Assembly: GCA_031081715.1 (NCBI GenBank)
Contig: JAVHMA010000012.1
Span: 1-64,000, forward strand
Length of the DNA stretch: 64,000 bases
Direction: 5' to 3'
Origin: Armatimonadota bacterium
Lineage (GTDB): Bacteria > Sysuimicrobiota > Sysuimicrobiia > Sysuimicrobiales > Humicultoraceae
The notes under the pieces are model-generated. The model made no database searches, was not told the origin of the DNA, and saw only the letters and a program-made list of their open reading frames with translations. Within the stretch, counting starts at the first letter, position 1; the number at the start of each line of letters is the position of its first letter. Positions 8,668 to 17,653 of this stretch are shown one piece after another. The translations under genes and the position numbers were made by a program.

Positions 8668-9531
8668 CTACCCCTTCACGGCACCCGCGGTCAGCCCCTG
8701 GATGAACCGGTCGATGAACAGGTTGTAGACCACCGCGATCGGGATGCTGGTGATCAGGCACGCCGCCATCAGCGAGCCCCAGTAGAACACGTCGCCGCGC
8801 ACCAGGGCCACCGGCACGCCCAGGCTCACGGTCATCCGCGGCACCGCGCTGATGAACGTCAGCGCGTAGACGAAGTCCTGCAGCACCAGCGTGAAGGCGA
8901 AGATCGTCGCGGTGAGCACACCCGAGATGCCCAGCGGCAGCACCACCTTGCGGATCACCGTGAACCGACTGTAGCCGTCGATCATCGCCTGCTCCTCGAT
9001 GTCGCGCGGGATCGAGCGGAAGAACCCCATCATCAGCCAGGTACAGAAGGGTACCGTGAACGTCGGATAGACCAGCACCAGGGCCCACTGGCTGTTCTGG
9101 AGCCCGAGCCAGGCGATCATCCGCGAGAACGGCAGGAAGAGCAGCGTCGGGGGCACCAGGTAGGTCAGGAAGACGCCGATGCCCAGCCGCTCGCCCCACC
9201 GGCCGGTCAGCCGCGCGAGCGCATACCCCGCGGGCACGGCGAGCACGAGCGTGATCGCGACCACCACCAGCCCGATCCAGATGGTGTTGCGCACCCAGGT
9301 CAGGTAGAGCGTCTGCCGGAAGAGGAGCTCGATGTGCTCGAGGGTGGGCGGCGCGTTGAAGATCCACGGCACGTGGGTGAGCACGGTGCCGCCGACGTAG
9401 AGGTCGCGGTTCGCCTTGAACGCGGTGAGCAGCATCCAGTAGAACGGGAAGACCGCGAACGCGGTGAAGGCCAGCGCCACCAGGTAGAGCACGACGCGCT
9501 TCGCGTAGCGGACCAGGCGCCGGGGCCTCAC
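8668..9531 (-). CDS. ABC transporter permease, MalG/UgpE type
   Basis: A 287-residue inner-membrane permease of the CUT1 carbohydrate-type family with six hydrophobic helices. The EAA loop that docks to the ATPase reads EEQAMIDGYSRF. The GTG start at 9531 overlaps the stop of the upstream permease (GTGA). Part of the operon solute-binding protein, ATPase, permease 1, permease 2. Substrate cannot be read from the sequence; CUT1 systems import sugars, glycerol-3-phosphate or similar. Confidence 0.93.
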   Translation of the reverse strand: MRPRRLVRYAKRVVLYLVALAFTAFAVFPFYWMLLTAFKANRDLYVGGTVLTHVPWIFNAPPTLEHIELLFRQTLYLTWVRNTIWIGLVVVAITLVLAVPAGYALARLTGRWGERLGIGVFLTYLVPPTLLFLPFSRMIAWLGLQNSQWALVLVYPTFTVPFCTWLMMGFFRSIPRDIEEQAMIDGYSRFTVIRKVVLPLGISGVLTATIFAFTLVLQDFVYALTFISAVPRMTVSLGVPVALVRGDVFYWGSLMAACLITSIPIAVVYNLFIDRFIQGLTAGAVKG

Positions 9532-10472
9532 GCGCCCACCTCCGCGCGGCGTGCGGTCCGCAGCATCAGGATCGCCACGACGACCAGGACCGGCAGCAGG
9601 AACAGGGCCACCGCCGCTCCCTGGCCCAGGTCGCCACCGAAGATGCCCCGCTGGAACGCCAGGCTGGAGAGCACGTGCGTGCTGTTGTACGGCCCACCGC
9701 GCGTGAGCAGGTAGACCACGCTCAGGTCGGTCGAGGTGAAGACCACGCCGAACAGCACCGCCACGGTGATGATCGGCAGCAGTAGCGGCAGGTTCACCTG
9801 GAAGAACCGCCGCCAGAACCCGGCGCCGTCGATCACCGCGGCCTCGCTGATCTCCTGCGGGATCGCGCTCATCCCCGCCAGCGTGATGACCGTCGCGAAG
9901 GGGAACATGCGCCAGACGTGCACGATGATGATGGCCGCCGTGGCGAGCTGCGGTTCGCCGAACCAGTACAGCCACCGCTTGGTCAGTCCCAGCCACAGCA
10001 TGGTCCAGTTAATGACGCTGAAGGTCGAGTCGAAGATCCAGGTCCAGCCGATCGCGGCCAGCGCCACGGGCGCCGCCCACGGCAGCAGCAGCAGGAACCG
10101 CACCAGGCGCCGGCCGACGAACGCGGCGGACAGCACGTGGGCCGCGGTCACGGCCAGCACGATCACCAGCGCCTGCGAGACGAGCGTGAAGCGCAGGGTA
10201 TTCCATAACGCGCGGTGGAACTGCGGGTCGGGCAGGATCGTCCAGAAGTTGCGCAGCCCGACCCACGAGAACTCCAGGCTGCCCGACCGCGCGCTGCTGA
10301 ACGCGAGCGCGAGCGCCAGCGCGAACGGCACGCCGACCAGCGCGACGACGTAGACCAGCGCCGGCGCGAGCATGAGCCGACCCAGCCAGTCCTCGCGGTC
10401 GGCCAGCGTCCGCCGACGCAGCGGCGCGACCGAGGTCGAAAACGGCCGCCGGGCCTCCCTAGGCAGCGCCAC
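9528..10472 (-). CDS. ABC transporter permease, MalF/UgpA type
   Basis: A 314-residue permease with a basic N-terminal tail and six membrane helices. The EAA loop is EISEAAVIDGAGFW. It partners the MalG-type permease to form the channel heterodimer. Its start overlaps the ATPase gene end by 14 nt and its stop overlaps the next permease start by 4 nt, so the operon is tightly coupled. Confidence 0.93.
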   Translation of the reverse strand: MALPREARRPFSTSVAPLRRRTLADREDWLGRLMLAPALVYVVALVGVPFALALALAFSSARSGSLEFSWVGLRNFWTILPDPQFHRALWNTLRFTLVSQALVIVLAVTAAHVLSAAFVGRRLVRFLLLLPWAAPVALAAIGWTWIFDSTFSVINWTMLWLGLTKRWLYWFGEPQLATAAIIIVHVWRMFPFATVITLAGMSAIPQEISEAAVIDGAGFWRRFFQVNLPLLLPIITVAVLFGVVFTSTDLSVVYLLTRGGPYNSTHVLSSLAFQRGIFGGDLGQGAAVALFLLPVLVVVAILMLRTARRAEVGA

Positions 10473-11505
10473 GGTCCCGCGCCAGGCCGGTGGCGGCGTC
10501 GAAGTGGCGCAGGGCGCGCCGCGGCACCGCGAACTCGTAGGCCCGGCCCTCCGCGACCGGGGTGGTGATCGTCACCGGCAGGTCGGCGATCACGGTCTGT
10601 CCCGCCCGGTGCGGGGTATCCACCGCGCCGTAGATGAGGCGGTCGGCGCCCAGGTACTCCACCTGGCGCACCTTGAACTGGAAGACCGCCGCGTCGGTGC
10701 CGGCCGGGATGTCTTGCCGCGGCACGAAGCTCTCGGGTCGGAACCCCAGGATCGTATGCGCGTCTTGCTCCAGCAGGTTCATCGGCGGCGAGCCCAGGAA
10801 GGTGGCCACGAACGTGTCGGCCGGGTGGTCGTAGACGTGCTGCGGTGTGCCGACCTGCCGGACTTTGCCCTGGTTCATCACCGCGATGCGGTCGCCCAGC
10901 CCCATCGCCTCCACCTGGTCGTGGGTGACGTACACGGTCGTCGTCCCGAGCTCGCGCTGCAGCTCCTTGAGCTCGTAGCGCGCGATGGCCCGCAGCTGCG
11001 CGTCCAGGTTTGAGAGCGGCTCGTCGAACAGAAACACCTTGGGGTCGCGCACGACCGCGCGTGAGAGCGCGACGCGCTGCCGCTCGCCGCCCGAGAGCTG
11101 CCGCGGCCGGCGGCCGAGCAGGTGGCCGATCGAGAACCGCTTCGCGGCGCCCTGCACCCGGCCGCGAATGGCCGCCGGGGCCATGCCCGCGGCCTGCAGC
11201 GGGAACGCGATGTTGTCGTAGGCGGTCTTGTGGGGGTAGAGCGCGTAGCTCTGGAACACCATGGCCACGCCGCGGGCGCGGGGCGGCACGTCCTCGTCGA
11301 CCTCTTCGCCGCCGATGAGGATCTGCCCGGCGGTGGGCACCTCCAGCCCCGCGATCATGCGCATGAGCGTGGTCTTCCCGCATCCCGAGGGCCCCAGGAG
11401 GACCAGCAGCTCGCCTTCCTTGATGGACAGGTCCACGCCGTCCACGGCGCGGACCTCACCGAAGTGCTTGTGCAGGTTACGGATCTCGACGAACCCGGTC
11501 TCCAT
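10459..11505 (-). CDS. ABC transporter ATPase, MsmK/UgpC/MalK type
   Basis: A 348-residue ATPase. Walker A is GPSGCGKTT, the signature LSGGERQRVALSRA, Walker B VFLFDEP and the switch His is in VTHDQVEAM. A C-terminal TOBE/OB regulatory extension follows (from about residue 230). It energises the two permeases. The ATG at 11505 is preferred: METGFVEI matches family starts. It is the second gene of the transporter operon, 81 nt after the binding-protein gene. Confidence 0.95.
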   Translation of the reverse strand: METGFVEIRNLHKHFGEVRAVDGVDLSIKEGELLVLLGPSGCGKTTLMRMIAGLEVPTAGQILIGGEEVDEDVPPRARGVAMVFQSYALYPHKTAYDNIAFPLQAAGMAPAAIRGRVQGAAKRFSIGHLLGRRPRQLSGGERQRVALSRAVVRDPKVFLFDEPLSNLDAQLRAIARYELKELQRELGTTTVYVTHDQVEAMGLGDRIAVMNQGKVRQVGTPQHVYDHPADTFVATFLGSPPMNLLEQDAHTILGFRPESFVPRQDIPAGTDAAVFQFKVRQVEYLGADRLIYGAVDTPHRAGQTVIADLPVTITTPVAEGRAYEFAVPRRALRHFDAATGLARDRGAA

Positions 11506-11586
11506 GGCGCTCACCCGCTCCGCCCGCAGGCACAGGACGGGGTGCGCCCGCCACCGGGGGCGCACCCCGCCGCGCTGAGTCGCAGG

Positions 11587-13050
11587 CTAACGGTCGCGGC
11601 CGCCGCCGACCAGGCCGGCCCGACGCCACTTCGCGAAGATCTCCTTCACGCGGCGGTCGGCCTCCTCTACCGCGGCCTTCGGCGAGAGCTGTCCCGTGGC
11701 GGCCTTGGCGAACATGTCGGTGATGACGTAGGTGTCGAAGATCTCGCCCTCCGCCGGGTTCGCCGTCCCGGGGAAGCCGACGTTCGTGGACCACCGCTCG
11801 GAGTCGGCCAGCACCTTGAGCTTGTCCGGCGGCAGCGAGCCGAACGGGTCCTGGAAGACGCGCGAGCGGATCCACCGGCGCCCGGCCTCCGGCTTCTGCG
11901 CCACCGGCACGTCACGGTCGGCGACCGACCCCCAGTAGGATGGGAAGTTGTAGAGCCGGCTCGCCATGATCGCGTCGCGCTGGTTGTCCAGGAAGTGCAG
12001 GAGGAACTCCTTGGCCAGGTCGGGCGCCCGCGAGAAGCGCCAGATGACCCACACGCCCATGACGTGCGTGGCCACCTGCGCGCGGGCCGGACCGCGCAGC
12101 GCCGGCGTGAAGAAGATGTCGTTGGCCACCGGAAGCCCCTGCGCCTGGGCCGAGCGGTACGCGGAGATCGAGTTCAGGATGTAGGAGGTCTGCCGCGCGT
12201 TGAGGGCCAGGTTGTTCGAGGCGGCGTTCCAGCTCAGCACCGCGGGGCTCATCACCTCGCGGAACAGGCGGACGCCGTACTCGACCGCCTTGACGGTCTC
12301 CTCCGAGTTGAGGACGACGTTCGAGTTCCGGTCCTGGACGGACGACCCGAATGACCACATGATGGCGCGCGTGGCCATGTTCGAGTCGATGTCCTGCGAG
12401 AACCCGATGCCGATGGGGATCTGGATCTCCGGGTGGCGCTGCTTGATCCGCTGCCCAGCGGTGATGAGATCGTCCCACGTACGCGGACCGTTGACGTAGC
12501 CGACGTTCGCCCACACGCTCTTCAGGTAGTCGCCGGGGTCGGGCACCCAGTTGTCGGAGAACCCGAAGTATTTCCGGGTGTGCGGGTTGTAGACGCTGTT
12601 GCGGACGAAGGGCACCAGCGGGCCGTAGCGCCGCTCGGCCTCCTGGTTGATGTCGGCCAGGTCGAGCACCTGCGGCTCGAACTGCGAGGGTGGCGCGATG
12701 AAGAAGTAGCAGTCGTGGCCCTGCTGCGCCGCGACCTCGGCGGTCGCGCGCGGCACGATGTCGGCGAACGAGACGTGGTCGACGGTGACCCGGATGTTCT
12801 TGCTCGTGCCCCATGCCCGCGCGAACGGGTCGAACCAGGCGTCGAACGCCGGGACGAAGTGGCTCCAGGTCATGATGCGGAGCTCGCGGGGCTGAGCGTG
12901 GACGATGTAGGGGCCGGTGAGTCGTTCGACCCCGGCCAGGGTCGCGCCGGCGGCGCCGGCGGCGGTGAGTTTCAGGAGGTCGCGCCGCGTGACGCGCCGG
13001 AGGCGGTCAGTTGAGACGCGCACCCACTTCGTGGACTCCTCGTCGCTCAC
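11587..13050 (-). CDS. ABC transporter solute-binding protein with Tat signal
   Basis: A 487-residue extracellular solute-binding protein of family 1. The N-terminus carries a twin-arginine signal (TRRDLLKLTAAGAAG), so it is exported folded. The rest looks like a periplasmic-type binding fold (LRIMTWSHFVPAFDAWF, GPRTWDDLITAGQRIK). The start is GTG at 13050 with GGGAGGTGG upstream. First gene of the transporter operon, divergent from an MBL hydrolase. Substrate unknown. Confidence 0.92.
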   Translation of the reverse strand: MSDEESTKWVRVSTDRLRRVTRRDLLKLTAAGAAGATLAGVERLTGPYIVHAQPRELRIMTWSHFVPAFDAWFDPFARAWGTSKNIRVTVDHVSFADIVPRATAEVAAQQGHDCYFFIAPPSQFEPQVLDLADINQEAERRYGPLVPFVRNSVYNPHTRKYFGFSDNWVPDPGDYLKSVWANVGYVNGPRTWDDLITAGQRIKQRHPEIQIPIGIGFSQDIDSNMATRAIMWSFGSSVQDRNSNVVLNSEETVKAVEYGVRLFREVMSPAVLSWNAASNNLALNARQTSYILNSISAYRSAQAQGLPVANDIFFTPALRGPARAQVATHVMGVWVIWRFSRAPDLAKEFLLHFLDNQRDAIMASRLYNFPSYWGSVADRDVPVAQKPEAGRRWIRSRVFQDPFGSLPPDKLKVLADSERWSTNVGFPGTANPAEGEIFDTYVITDMFAKAATGQLSPKAAVEEADRRVKEIFAKWRRAGLVGGGRDR

Positions 13051-13139
13051 TCTCGATCCACCTCCCGGGTTGAGAGTCCTGCGAACGTGCCCATCGTCAT
13101 CCGGTCGCGGCCGGTCGGGGCGGAGTGCCGTGCCGCTAA

Positions 13140-13149
13140 AGTATACAAT
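13140..13149. promoter_or_regulatory. Possible bidirectional -10 between SBP and MBL genes
   Basis: GTATAC is palindromic, giving TATACT on the minus strand and TATACA/TACAAT on the plus strand in the 108-bp divergent spacer. No good -35 box is visible on either side. Confidence 0.25.
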
Positions 13150-13158
13150 GAGACCATC

Positions 13159-14097
13159 ATGCGCATCATCCCCATCGTCCTGCCCACCCCCTACCCCGTC
13201 GGGCCGGTAAACGCCTACTTTCTCCCCGGCCCGCCGGCCACCCTGGTGGACTGCGGGCCCCGCACCCCCGAGGCGCGCGCGGCGCTCGAGGCCGGGCTGG
13301 CCGCGGCGGGCATCGGCCTGGCGGGTATCGAACGCCTGGTGCTCACCCACGGCCACGTGGACCACTTCGGCCTGGCCGCCACGGTGGCCGCCGCCAGCGG
13401 GTGCCGGGTCTACGCGCACGCCGCCGAGGTCCCCAAGCTGGCGCTGGACCGCTCGTTCATCGGACCGATGCGGACGTTGCTGGCCGAGGCCGGCTTCCCG
13501 GCAAGCACCGGCGACCGCCTGCTCGAGGTCCTGCGGCGCTACCGCGATCAGTTCGAGCCCGTGGCGCCCACCGACCTGGTGACCGACGGCGACCGCCTAT
13601 CGCTCGCGGACGGCGACCTGACCGTGCTGCACACGCCCGGGCACGCGCAGGGCCACATCGGCCTGTGGGACGGCCGGGTGCTCATCGCCGGCGACCTGCT
13701 GCTCGAGGAGATCAGCCCGAACCCCTTGGTGGAGTTCGGACCAGACGGGGCCCGTCTGCGCACGCTGCCGGCGCTGATCCGATCGCTGGAACGCGTGGTC
13801 GCGCTGGACCCGGCGGTGGCCTACCCCGGGCACGGCGACCCGCTGGAGCGCCCGGCCGCCCGGGCTCGGGAGGTCATCCGGCACCACGAGGCGCGCGAGG
13901 CGCATCTCGCCGCCGTGCTGGCGGAGCGGCCGCACACGCTGCGCGAGATCGCTGCCGCCTGGTTCCCCGGCCTCGAGGAGATGAACCTCATCCTCGGCCT
14001 CTCGGAGGTGCTGGGGCACCTCGACCTGCTCGAGGCGCACGGCCGTCTGGCCGCGGAGCGCCGAAACGGCGTCGTGTACTTCAGCCTCGCGGCGTGA
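13159..14097 (+). CDS. MBL-fold metallohydrolase
   Basis: A 312-residue metallo-beta-lactamase-fold hydrolase. Zinc ligands are THGHVDHFG, the His in GHAQGHIG, the Asp in IAGDLLL and the His in YPGHGD. The C-terminal about 80 residues (from HHEAREAHLAAVL) form a winged-helix-like tail as in glyoxalase-II/LACTB2-type proteins. It probably hydrolyses a thioester or a related small molecule in the cytoplasm. The ATG at 13159 begins the conserved strand RIIPIVLPTPYPVGPVN. Its stop overlaps the GTG start of the antiporter gene (GTGA). Confidence 0.9.
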   Translation: MRIIPIVLPTPYPVGPVNAYFLPGPPATLVDCGPRTPEARAALEAGLAAAGIGLAGIERLVLTHGHVDHFGLAATVAAASGCRVYAHAAEVPKLALDRSFIGPMRTLLAEAGFPASTGDRLLEVLRRYRDQFEPVAPTDLVTDGDRLSLADGDLTVLHTPGHAQGHIGLWDGRVLIAGDLLLEEISPNPLVEFGPDGARLRTLPALIRSLERVVALDPAVAYPGHGDPLERPAARAREVIRHHEAREAHLAAVLAERPHTLREIAAAWFPGLEEMNLILGLSEVLGHLDLLEAHGRLAAERRNGVVYFSLAA

Positions 14098-16031
14098 ACG
14101 AGGCGGCCTTCTTCCGTGACCTGACGCTGCTGCTCGTGGCGGCGGTGGCCGGCGGCGGGCTGGCGCAGTTCCTGCGCCAGCCCGCGTTCGTCGGGTACAT
14201 CCTGGGCGGGCTGGTCGTCACGGCGCTGACAGGACCGGCGGTCTCCGCCGCCGGCACCTTCGAGCTATTCGCCGAGCTCGGCGTGGTGCTCCTCATGTTC
14301 GCCCTGGGCGTGGAGTTCTCGCTGCGCGAGCTGTGGCGCGTGCGCGGGCTGGCGGTCCTCGGCGCGCCGCTTGGCATGGCGGCGGTGACGGCGCTGGCGA
14401 CCGGGCTGCTGGTGGCCCGCGGCGTGTCGGTCGTCCCCGCCAGCGTGACCGGGTTGGCGCTCGCCGTGTGCAGCACCATGGCGCTAGCGAAACTGCTGGC
14501 CGAGCGCGGGGACCTGGCCGGGCCGGTGGGCCGGGCGTCCATCGGGATCTCGCTGGCGCAGGACCTGGTGGTCGTGGCGGCGATCTTCTTCATCCCCACG
14601 CTCGCCGGCGGGGAAGCCGCGCCGCCGGGCGGCTTCCTCTACGCGCTGCTGCGCGGGGCGATCGTGCTCGTCCCCTTCTTCCTGCTGGCCAACCGCTTCG
14701 TCCCGGCGCTGCTCGGGCGGATCGCGCACGCGCGGAACACCGAGCTGTTCGTGCTGGTGGCGGTCGCCATCGGCGCGGGCATGGCCGCGCTGTCGGCGGG
14801 GCTGGGACTTACGGTGGCGCTCGGCGCGTTTCTCGCCGGGCTGGTCATCAGCGAGTCGGACTACACGGTGGAGACGCTGGCCCGGGTGCTGCCGCTGCGT
14901 GACGTCTTCGTCGCGGTGTTCTTCGTCTCGGTGGGAATGCTCATCGATGTCCGTACGCTGGCCACGCGCCCCGACCTGCTGCTGGCGATGCTCGGCATCG
15001 TCCTGATCGGCAAGGCGCTCGTCTGGACCGCGGTCGCGCTCCTCTTCCGCCAGCCGCTGCCGGTCGCGGCGGCCGTCGGCCTCGGCCAGACGCAGATCGG
15101 CGAGTTCTCGTTCGTCATCGCGCAGCTCGGCTACGCGAGCGGGCTCTTCGGCCTGGAGCTCTACAGCGCCGTGCTCGCGACCTCGCTGCTCACCTTGCTC
15201 ACAAACGCGCTGGTCTTCCGCCGCAGCCGGCCGCTGGAGCGTTGGGCCGACCGGTGGGCCCAACCCGCCGAGGGCGCGCCGCTTGCGGTCGCGCCGAGCG
15301 TCCTCATCGTGGGCTACGGCCGTGTCGGCAGCGCCATCGGCGAGGCCCTCGAGACGTTCGCCATCCCGTTCGCGGTGGTGGACTTCAACCCGGCGGTCAT
15401 CCAGGCCCTGCGCCGGCGCAGCATCCCCGCGGTCCTGGGCGACGCCGCCAACGACCACGCGCTACGCGCCGCGGGCGCGGCCGCGGCACGCTTGGCCGTC
15501 CTGGCCGTGCCGGACAGCGTGAAGGCGACGCTGGCGCTGGCGCGGCTGCGTCAGATCAACCCCTCGCTCACCGCGCTCGCGCGCGCGCACACGGCCGACG
15601 AGCGCGAGCGCCTGCTCGCCGCGGGCGCGACCGAGGTGATCCTGCCCGAGGCCGAGGCGGGGATGACGCTGGTGGACCACGCGCTGCACCGACTGGAGGT
15701 GCCGTCCGCCGACGTCCGCGCCTACCTGCGCCAGTTGCGGGGACTGGAGCGTCCGGGGGCGCGCGTCGCGGAGGTCCCGGCCCGGATCGACCTGCCGGGG
15801 CTCGCGGTCGTGGAGGTGGCGGATGGCGCGCTGGCGCACCAGTCGCTGCGGCGCGCGCGGGTGCGCGAGCGCACGGGCGTCACCGTCGTCGGCGTCGAGC
15901 GCCGCGGCGAGGACCCGCACTGGAACCCGCCGCCGGATGCCGTGCTGGCGCCGGGCGATCGGGTGACGGTCTTCGGCCTGCCGGAGCAAATCGAGCGGTT
16001 CCGCCGGCTGGCGGCGGGAGACGAGGACTGA
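14094..16031 (+). CDS. CPA2 (Kef-type) cation/H+ antiporter with TrkA domains
   Basis: A 645-residue membrane protein. The N-terminal about 380 residues form a 12-13-helix Na+/H+ exchanger domain (GVEFSLRELW). A TrkA-N nucleotide-binding domain (LIVGYGRVGSAIGEAL, GDAANDHALRAAG) follows, then a TrkA-C ligand domain (LPGLAVVEVADGAL). It probably exchanges K+ for H+, gated by NAD(H) or another nucleotide. GTG start overlapping the MBL gene stop. Overall length and order match KefB/YbaL-type proteins. Confidence 0.92.
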   Translation: MNEAAFFRDLTLLLVAAVAGGGLAQFLRQPAFVGYILGGLVVTALTGPAVSAAGTFELFAELGVVLLMFALGVEFSLRELWRVRGLAVLGAPLGMAAVTALATGLLVARGVSVVPASVTGLALAVCSTMALAKLLAERGDLAGPVGRASIGISLAQDLVVVAAIFFIPTLAGGEAAPPGGFLYALLRGAIVLVPFFLLANRFVPALLGRIAHARNTELFVLVAVAIGAGMAALSAGLGLTVALGAFLAGLVISESDYTVETLARVLPLRDVFVAVFFVSVGMLIDVRTLATRPDLLLAMLGIVLIGKALVWTAVALLFRQPLPVAAAVGLGQTQIGEFSFVIAQLGYASGLFGLELYSAVLATSLLTLLTNALVFRRSRPLERWADRWAQPAEGAPLAVAPSVLIVGYGRVGSAIGEALETFAIPFAVVDFNPAVIQALRRRSIPAVLGDAANDHALRAAGAAAARLAVLAVPDSVKATLALARLRQINPSLTALARAHTADERERLLAAGATEVILPEAEAGMTLVDHALHRLEVPSADVRAYLRQLRGLERPGARVAEVPARIDLPGLAVVEVADGALAHQSLRRARVRERTGVTVVGVERRGEDPHWNPPPDAVLAPGDRVTVFGLPEQIERFRRLAAGDED

Positions 16032-16049
16032 ACGCCGGCGGGCGCGGGT

Positions 16050-16727
16050 CTAGCCCCGGCGGGACAGTTCCTCGTCCAGAAACAGCGCGTGGTGGATGCG
16101 CCCCAGCGACCGCCGCCACAGGACCGCGACGATCGGCACGACCGCCAGTGCCAGCGCCGTCTGCGTGAGGATCACCGCGTCGTAAGCCGCGTGCGCCAGG
16201 GCGGCCAGCAGCACCCCGGCCGCCAGCCACTCCCACTCCCGCGGCCCGGCGAACTTCGCCCGGCCCATGTTGTACCCCATAACCGCGGCGAAGAACGCGT
16301 GGCCGGGCACCGAGAGCACCGCGCGCAGGGCGCCCACGCCCAGCCCACCCTCGAGCACGTACGCGATGTTCTCCAGCGTGGCGAACCCCATCGAGGCGGC
16401 CACCGCGTAGATGATGCCGTCGATGACCTCGTCGAACGCCGCGTGGCGGTAGATGCCGAAGTAGACCGCGGCGAACTTCATGCCCTCCTCGATGAACCCG
16501 ATGAGACCGGCGGTGACCAGGATGCGCCGGTAGTGCCACTGCTCGAACTGGAGCACCAGTGCGCCCAGGGTCAGGTGCTCGAGCACCGCGGCGCCGACGC
16601 CCGCCAGCACGCCCAGGAAGAACATCCGGACGATCAGGTGACGGGGCTCGGGCCGCAGGACATCGCGGCGCAGGAAGTACCATAGCCAGAAGATACCGGG
16701 CGCAACCGCCACGGCGAGGAGGAACAT
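16050..16727 (-). CDS. prsW: PrsW-family intramembrane metalloprotease
   Basis: A 225-residue protein with about seven membrane helices. Family motifs: EEGMKF (glutamates of the active site), FDEVIDGIIYAVAASMGFA with TLENIAY, GHAFFAAVMGY and the terminal HAAYDAVIL histidine. PrsW proteins cleave membrane-bound regulators such as anti-sigma factors. No sigma/anti-sigma pair is adjacent. It converges on the antiporter gene. Confidence 0.9.
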   Translation of the reverse strand: MFLLAVAVAPGIFWLWYFLRRDVLRPEPRHLIVRMFFLGVLAGVGAAVLEHLTLGALVLQFEQWHYRRILVTAGLIGFIEEGMKFAAVYFGIYRHAAFDEVIDGIIYAVAASMGFATLENIAYVLEGGLGVGALRAVLSVPGHAFFAAVMGYNMGRAKFAGPREWEWLAAGVLLAALAHAAYDAVILTQTALALAVVPIVAVLWRRSLGRIHHALFLDEELSRRG

Positions 16728-16787
16728 GGCCCGGGGTTCGTGCGCGGCCGCCGGGTTCCTCCAGCCTAAGGCGCCCGGTCACACTGG

Positions 16788-16913
16788 CATGCCTCGCTGC
16801 ATGAGGTGATCGAGGACGCGCTGCGACAAGCCGTCGTGCAGCCCAGGCGGCCAGGACGGAGCGCCCAGCCCGAGTTGTCCGATGGACAGTGCATCCGGTT
16901 GAGGCTCCGCTGA
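16788..16913 (+). pseudogene. Relic of a ribbon-helix-helix (VapB-type) antitoxin
   Basis: The frame reads HASLHEVIEDALRQAV and then a low-similarity tail to a TGA. SLHEVIEDALR is the second helix of CopG/VapB-like antitoxins. The N-terminal strand and first helix are absent and there is no start codon in context. Short similarity, so tentative. Confidence 0.3.
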
Positions 16914-16945
16914 CCTCATGGTGTTAGGCTGACCGGTGGGGGCAC

Positions 16946-16951
16946 TATAAT
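16946..16951 (+). promoter_or_regulatory. TATAAT -10 box, possible promoter of the RelBE-like module
   Basis: Consensus TATAAT 160 nt upstream of the antitoxin start. The hexamer 17 bp before it (GTTAGG) is a poor -35. A long leader would result. Confidence 0.3.
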
Positions 16952-17110
16952 CCCTCGTAAGGGGGCTCGGCGGGATGACGGGACTTCAGATGGGACGGGC
17001 GACTGCCAGGGGGATGGCCGGCTGGCCCCGTCGTCTCAGGCTGACAGAGACGGGTGTTAGGCTGGTCTGCCGAAACATGAGTTCGGCGCAGAAGGGGACG
17101 GGGATAGCAC

Positions 17111-17302
17111 ATGGTTCGAGGGGTGCGGTTTCTCGTAGATGATGCCGGCCGCAAGACTGCCGTGCAGATAGACCTCAAGACCCGGGCGCGGCTGTGGGAG
17201 GACTTCTACGACCGCGCTCTGGCCGAGCAGAGAGCCTCTGAGCCTCGCGAGCCCCTAGAGGCTGTGAAGCGGCGCGTGCTCAGGCGCCGGCGGCGTGGCT
17301 GA
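17111..17302 (+). CDS. Antitoxin of a RelE-type toxin-antitoxin module
   Basis: A 63-residue protein beginning MVRGVRFLVDDAGRKTAVQI and continuing with KTRARLWEDFYDRALAEQR. This is a recurrent antitoxin type found directly upstream of RelE toxins. An N-terminal strand-helix DNA-binding region and a charged C-terminal tail that would wrap the toxin are evident. It overlaps the toxin gene by 8 nt. Probably represses its own promoter with the toxin as co-repressor. Confidence 0.8.
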   Translation: MVRGVRFLVDDAGRKTAVQIDLKTRARLWEDFYDRALAEQRASEPREPLEAVKRRVLRRRRRG

Positions 17303-17555
17303 GTACCGGGTTGTCTTCGCCCGCTCGGCTCGCAGGGAAGTCGAAGCGCTTGAGGCGAGTGTGGCGCGACGGATCATCTCGCGCGTCGAGGCTCTTGCGA
17401 CCGATCCAAGACCGCCCGGGTGCGTCAAGCTACAGGGAGCCGCCGACCTATGGCGGGTTCGGGTCGGAGAATACCGCGTCATCTACGCGATCGACGACGA
17501 TCAGCGCCTCGTCGACATCCGCGTCGTACGACACCGAAGTGACGCCTACAGATAG
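17295..17555 (+). CDS. RelE/ParE-superfamily toxin (mRNA interferase type)
   Basis: An 86-residue toxin: YRVVFARSARREVEALE at the N-terminus, KLQGAADLWRVRVGEYRVIY in the core and VDIRVVRHRSDAYR at the end. This is the pattern of RelE-family ribosome-dependent endoribonucleases, with the basic and Tyr residues at the C-terminus. GTG start overlapping the antitoxin. The stop is 12 nt before an attC-like site, as expected for an integron cassette. Confidence 0.88.
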   Translation: MAEYRVVFARSARREVEALEASVARRIISRVEALATDPRPPGCVKLQGAADLWRVRVGEYRVIYAIDDDQRLVDIRVVRHRSDAYR

Positions 17556-17567
17556 AAGCGGCTTCAC

Positions 17568-17639
17568 GCCGAACATCACGTTCGACCGGACCGCTGGCGC
17601 GCATGCGCTCGCCGCGGCCGGTCAACGTGCTCGTTCGGC
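17568..17639 (+). other. Integron attC-like recombination site 1
   Basis: 72 bp. Outer cores GCCGAAC (17568-17574) and GTTCGGC (17633-17639) are exact complements. Inner arms ACGTTCGACCGG (17578-17589) and CCGGTCAACGT (17618-17628) pair perfectly except for one unpaired C at 17583. Spacers between core and arm are 3 nt (left) and 4 nt (right), with a 28-nt apical loop. Palindromic arms, an extrahelical base and conserved AAC/GTT cores are the hallmarks of attC. The SnoaL gene begins 15 nt after it. Confidence 0.75.
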
Positions 17640-17653
17640 GGCGGAGGATGCGG

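Larger units (their letters stand above)
16728..17110. other. Non-coding entry to the accessory cassette region
   Basis: About 380 bp without an intact gene. It contains an antitoxin-like relic (16788-16913), an 11-bp direct repeat GTGTTAGGCTG at 16921-16931 and 17054-17064, a TATAAT at 16946-16951, and a short hairpin CGTCTC/GAGACG near 17035-17050. GTTAGGC and the GTTCGGC at 17081-17087 resemble attC core sites, but no paired arms could be found for them. Confidence 0.45.

Noticed and set aside
8668-9996. Longer reading of the MalG-type permease from 9996
   Set aside because: The extra 155 residues lie inside the MalF-type gene in another frame and are low complexity; the GTG at 9531 overlapping the stop is the natural start.
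13401-14093. N-terminal extension of the Kef-type antiporter
   Set aside because: Covers the MBL hydrolase gene in another frame; the antiporter fold begins at the GTG at 14094.
17054-17087. A third complete attC site before the RelE-type module
   Set aside because: Core-like GTTAGGC and GTTCGGC are present, but no complementary 5' arm could be found upstream.
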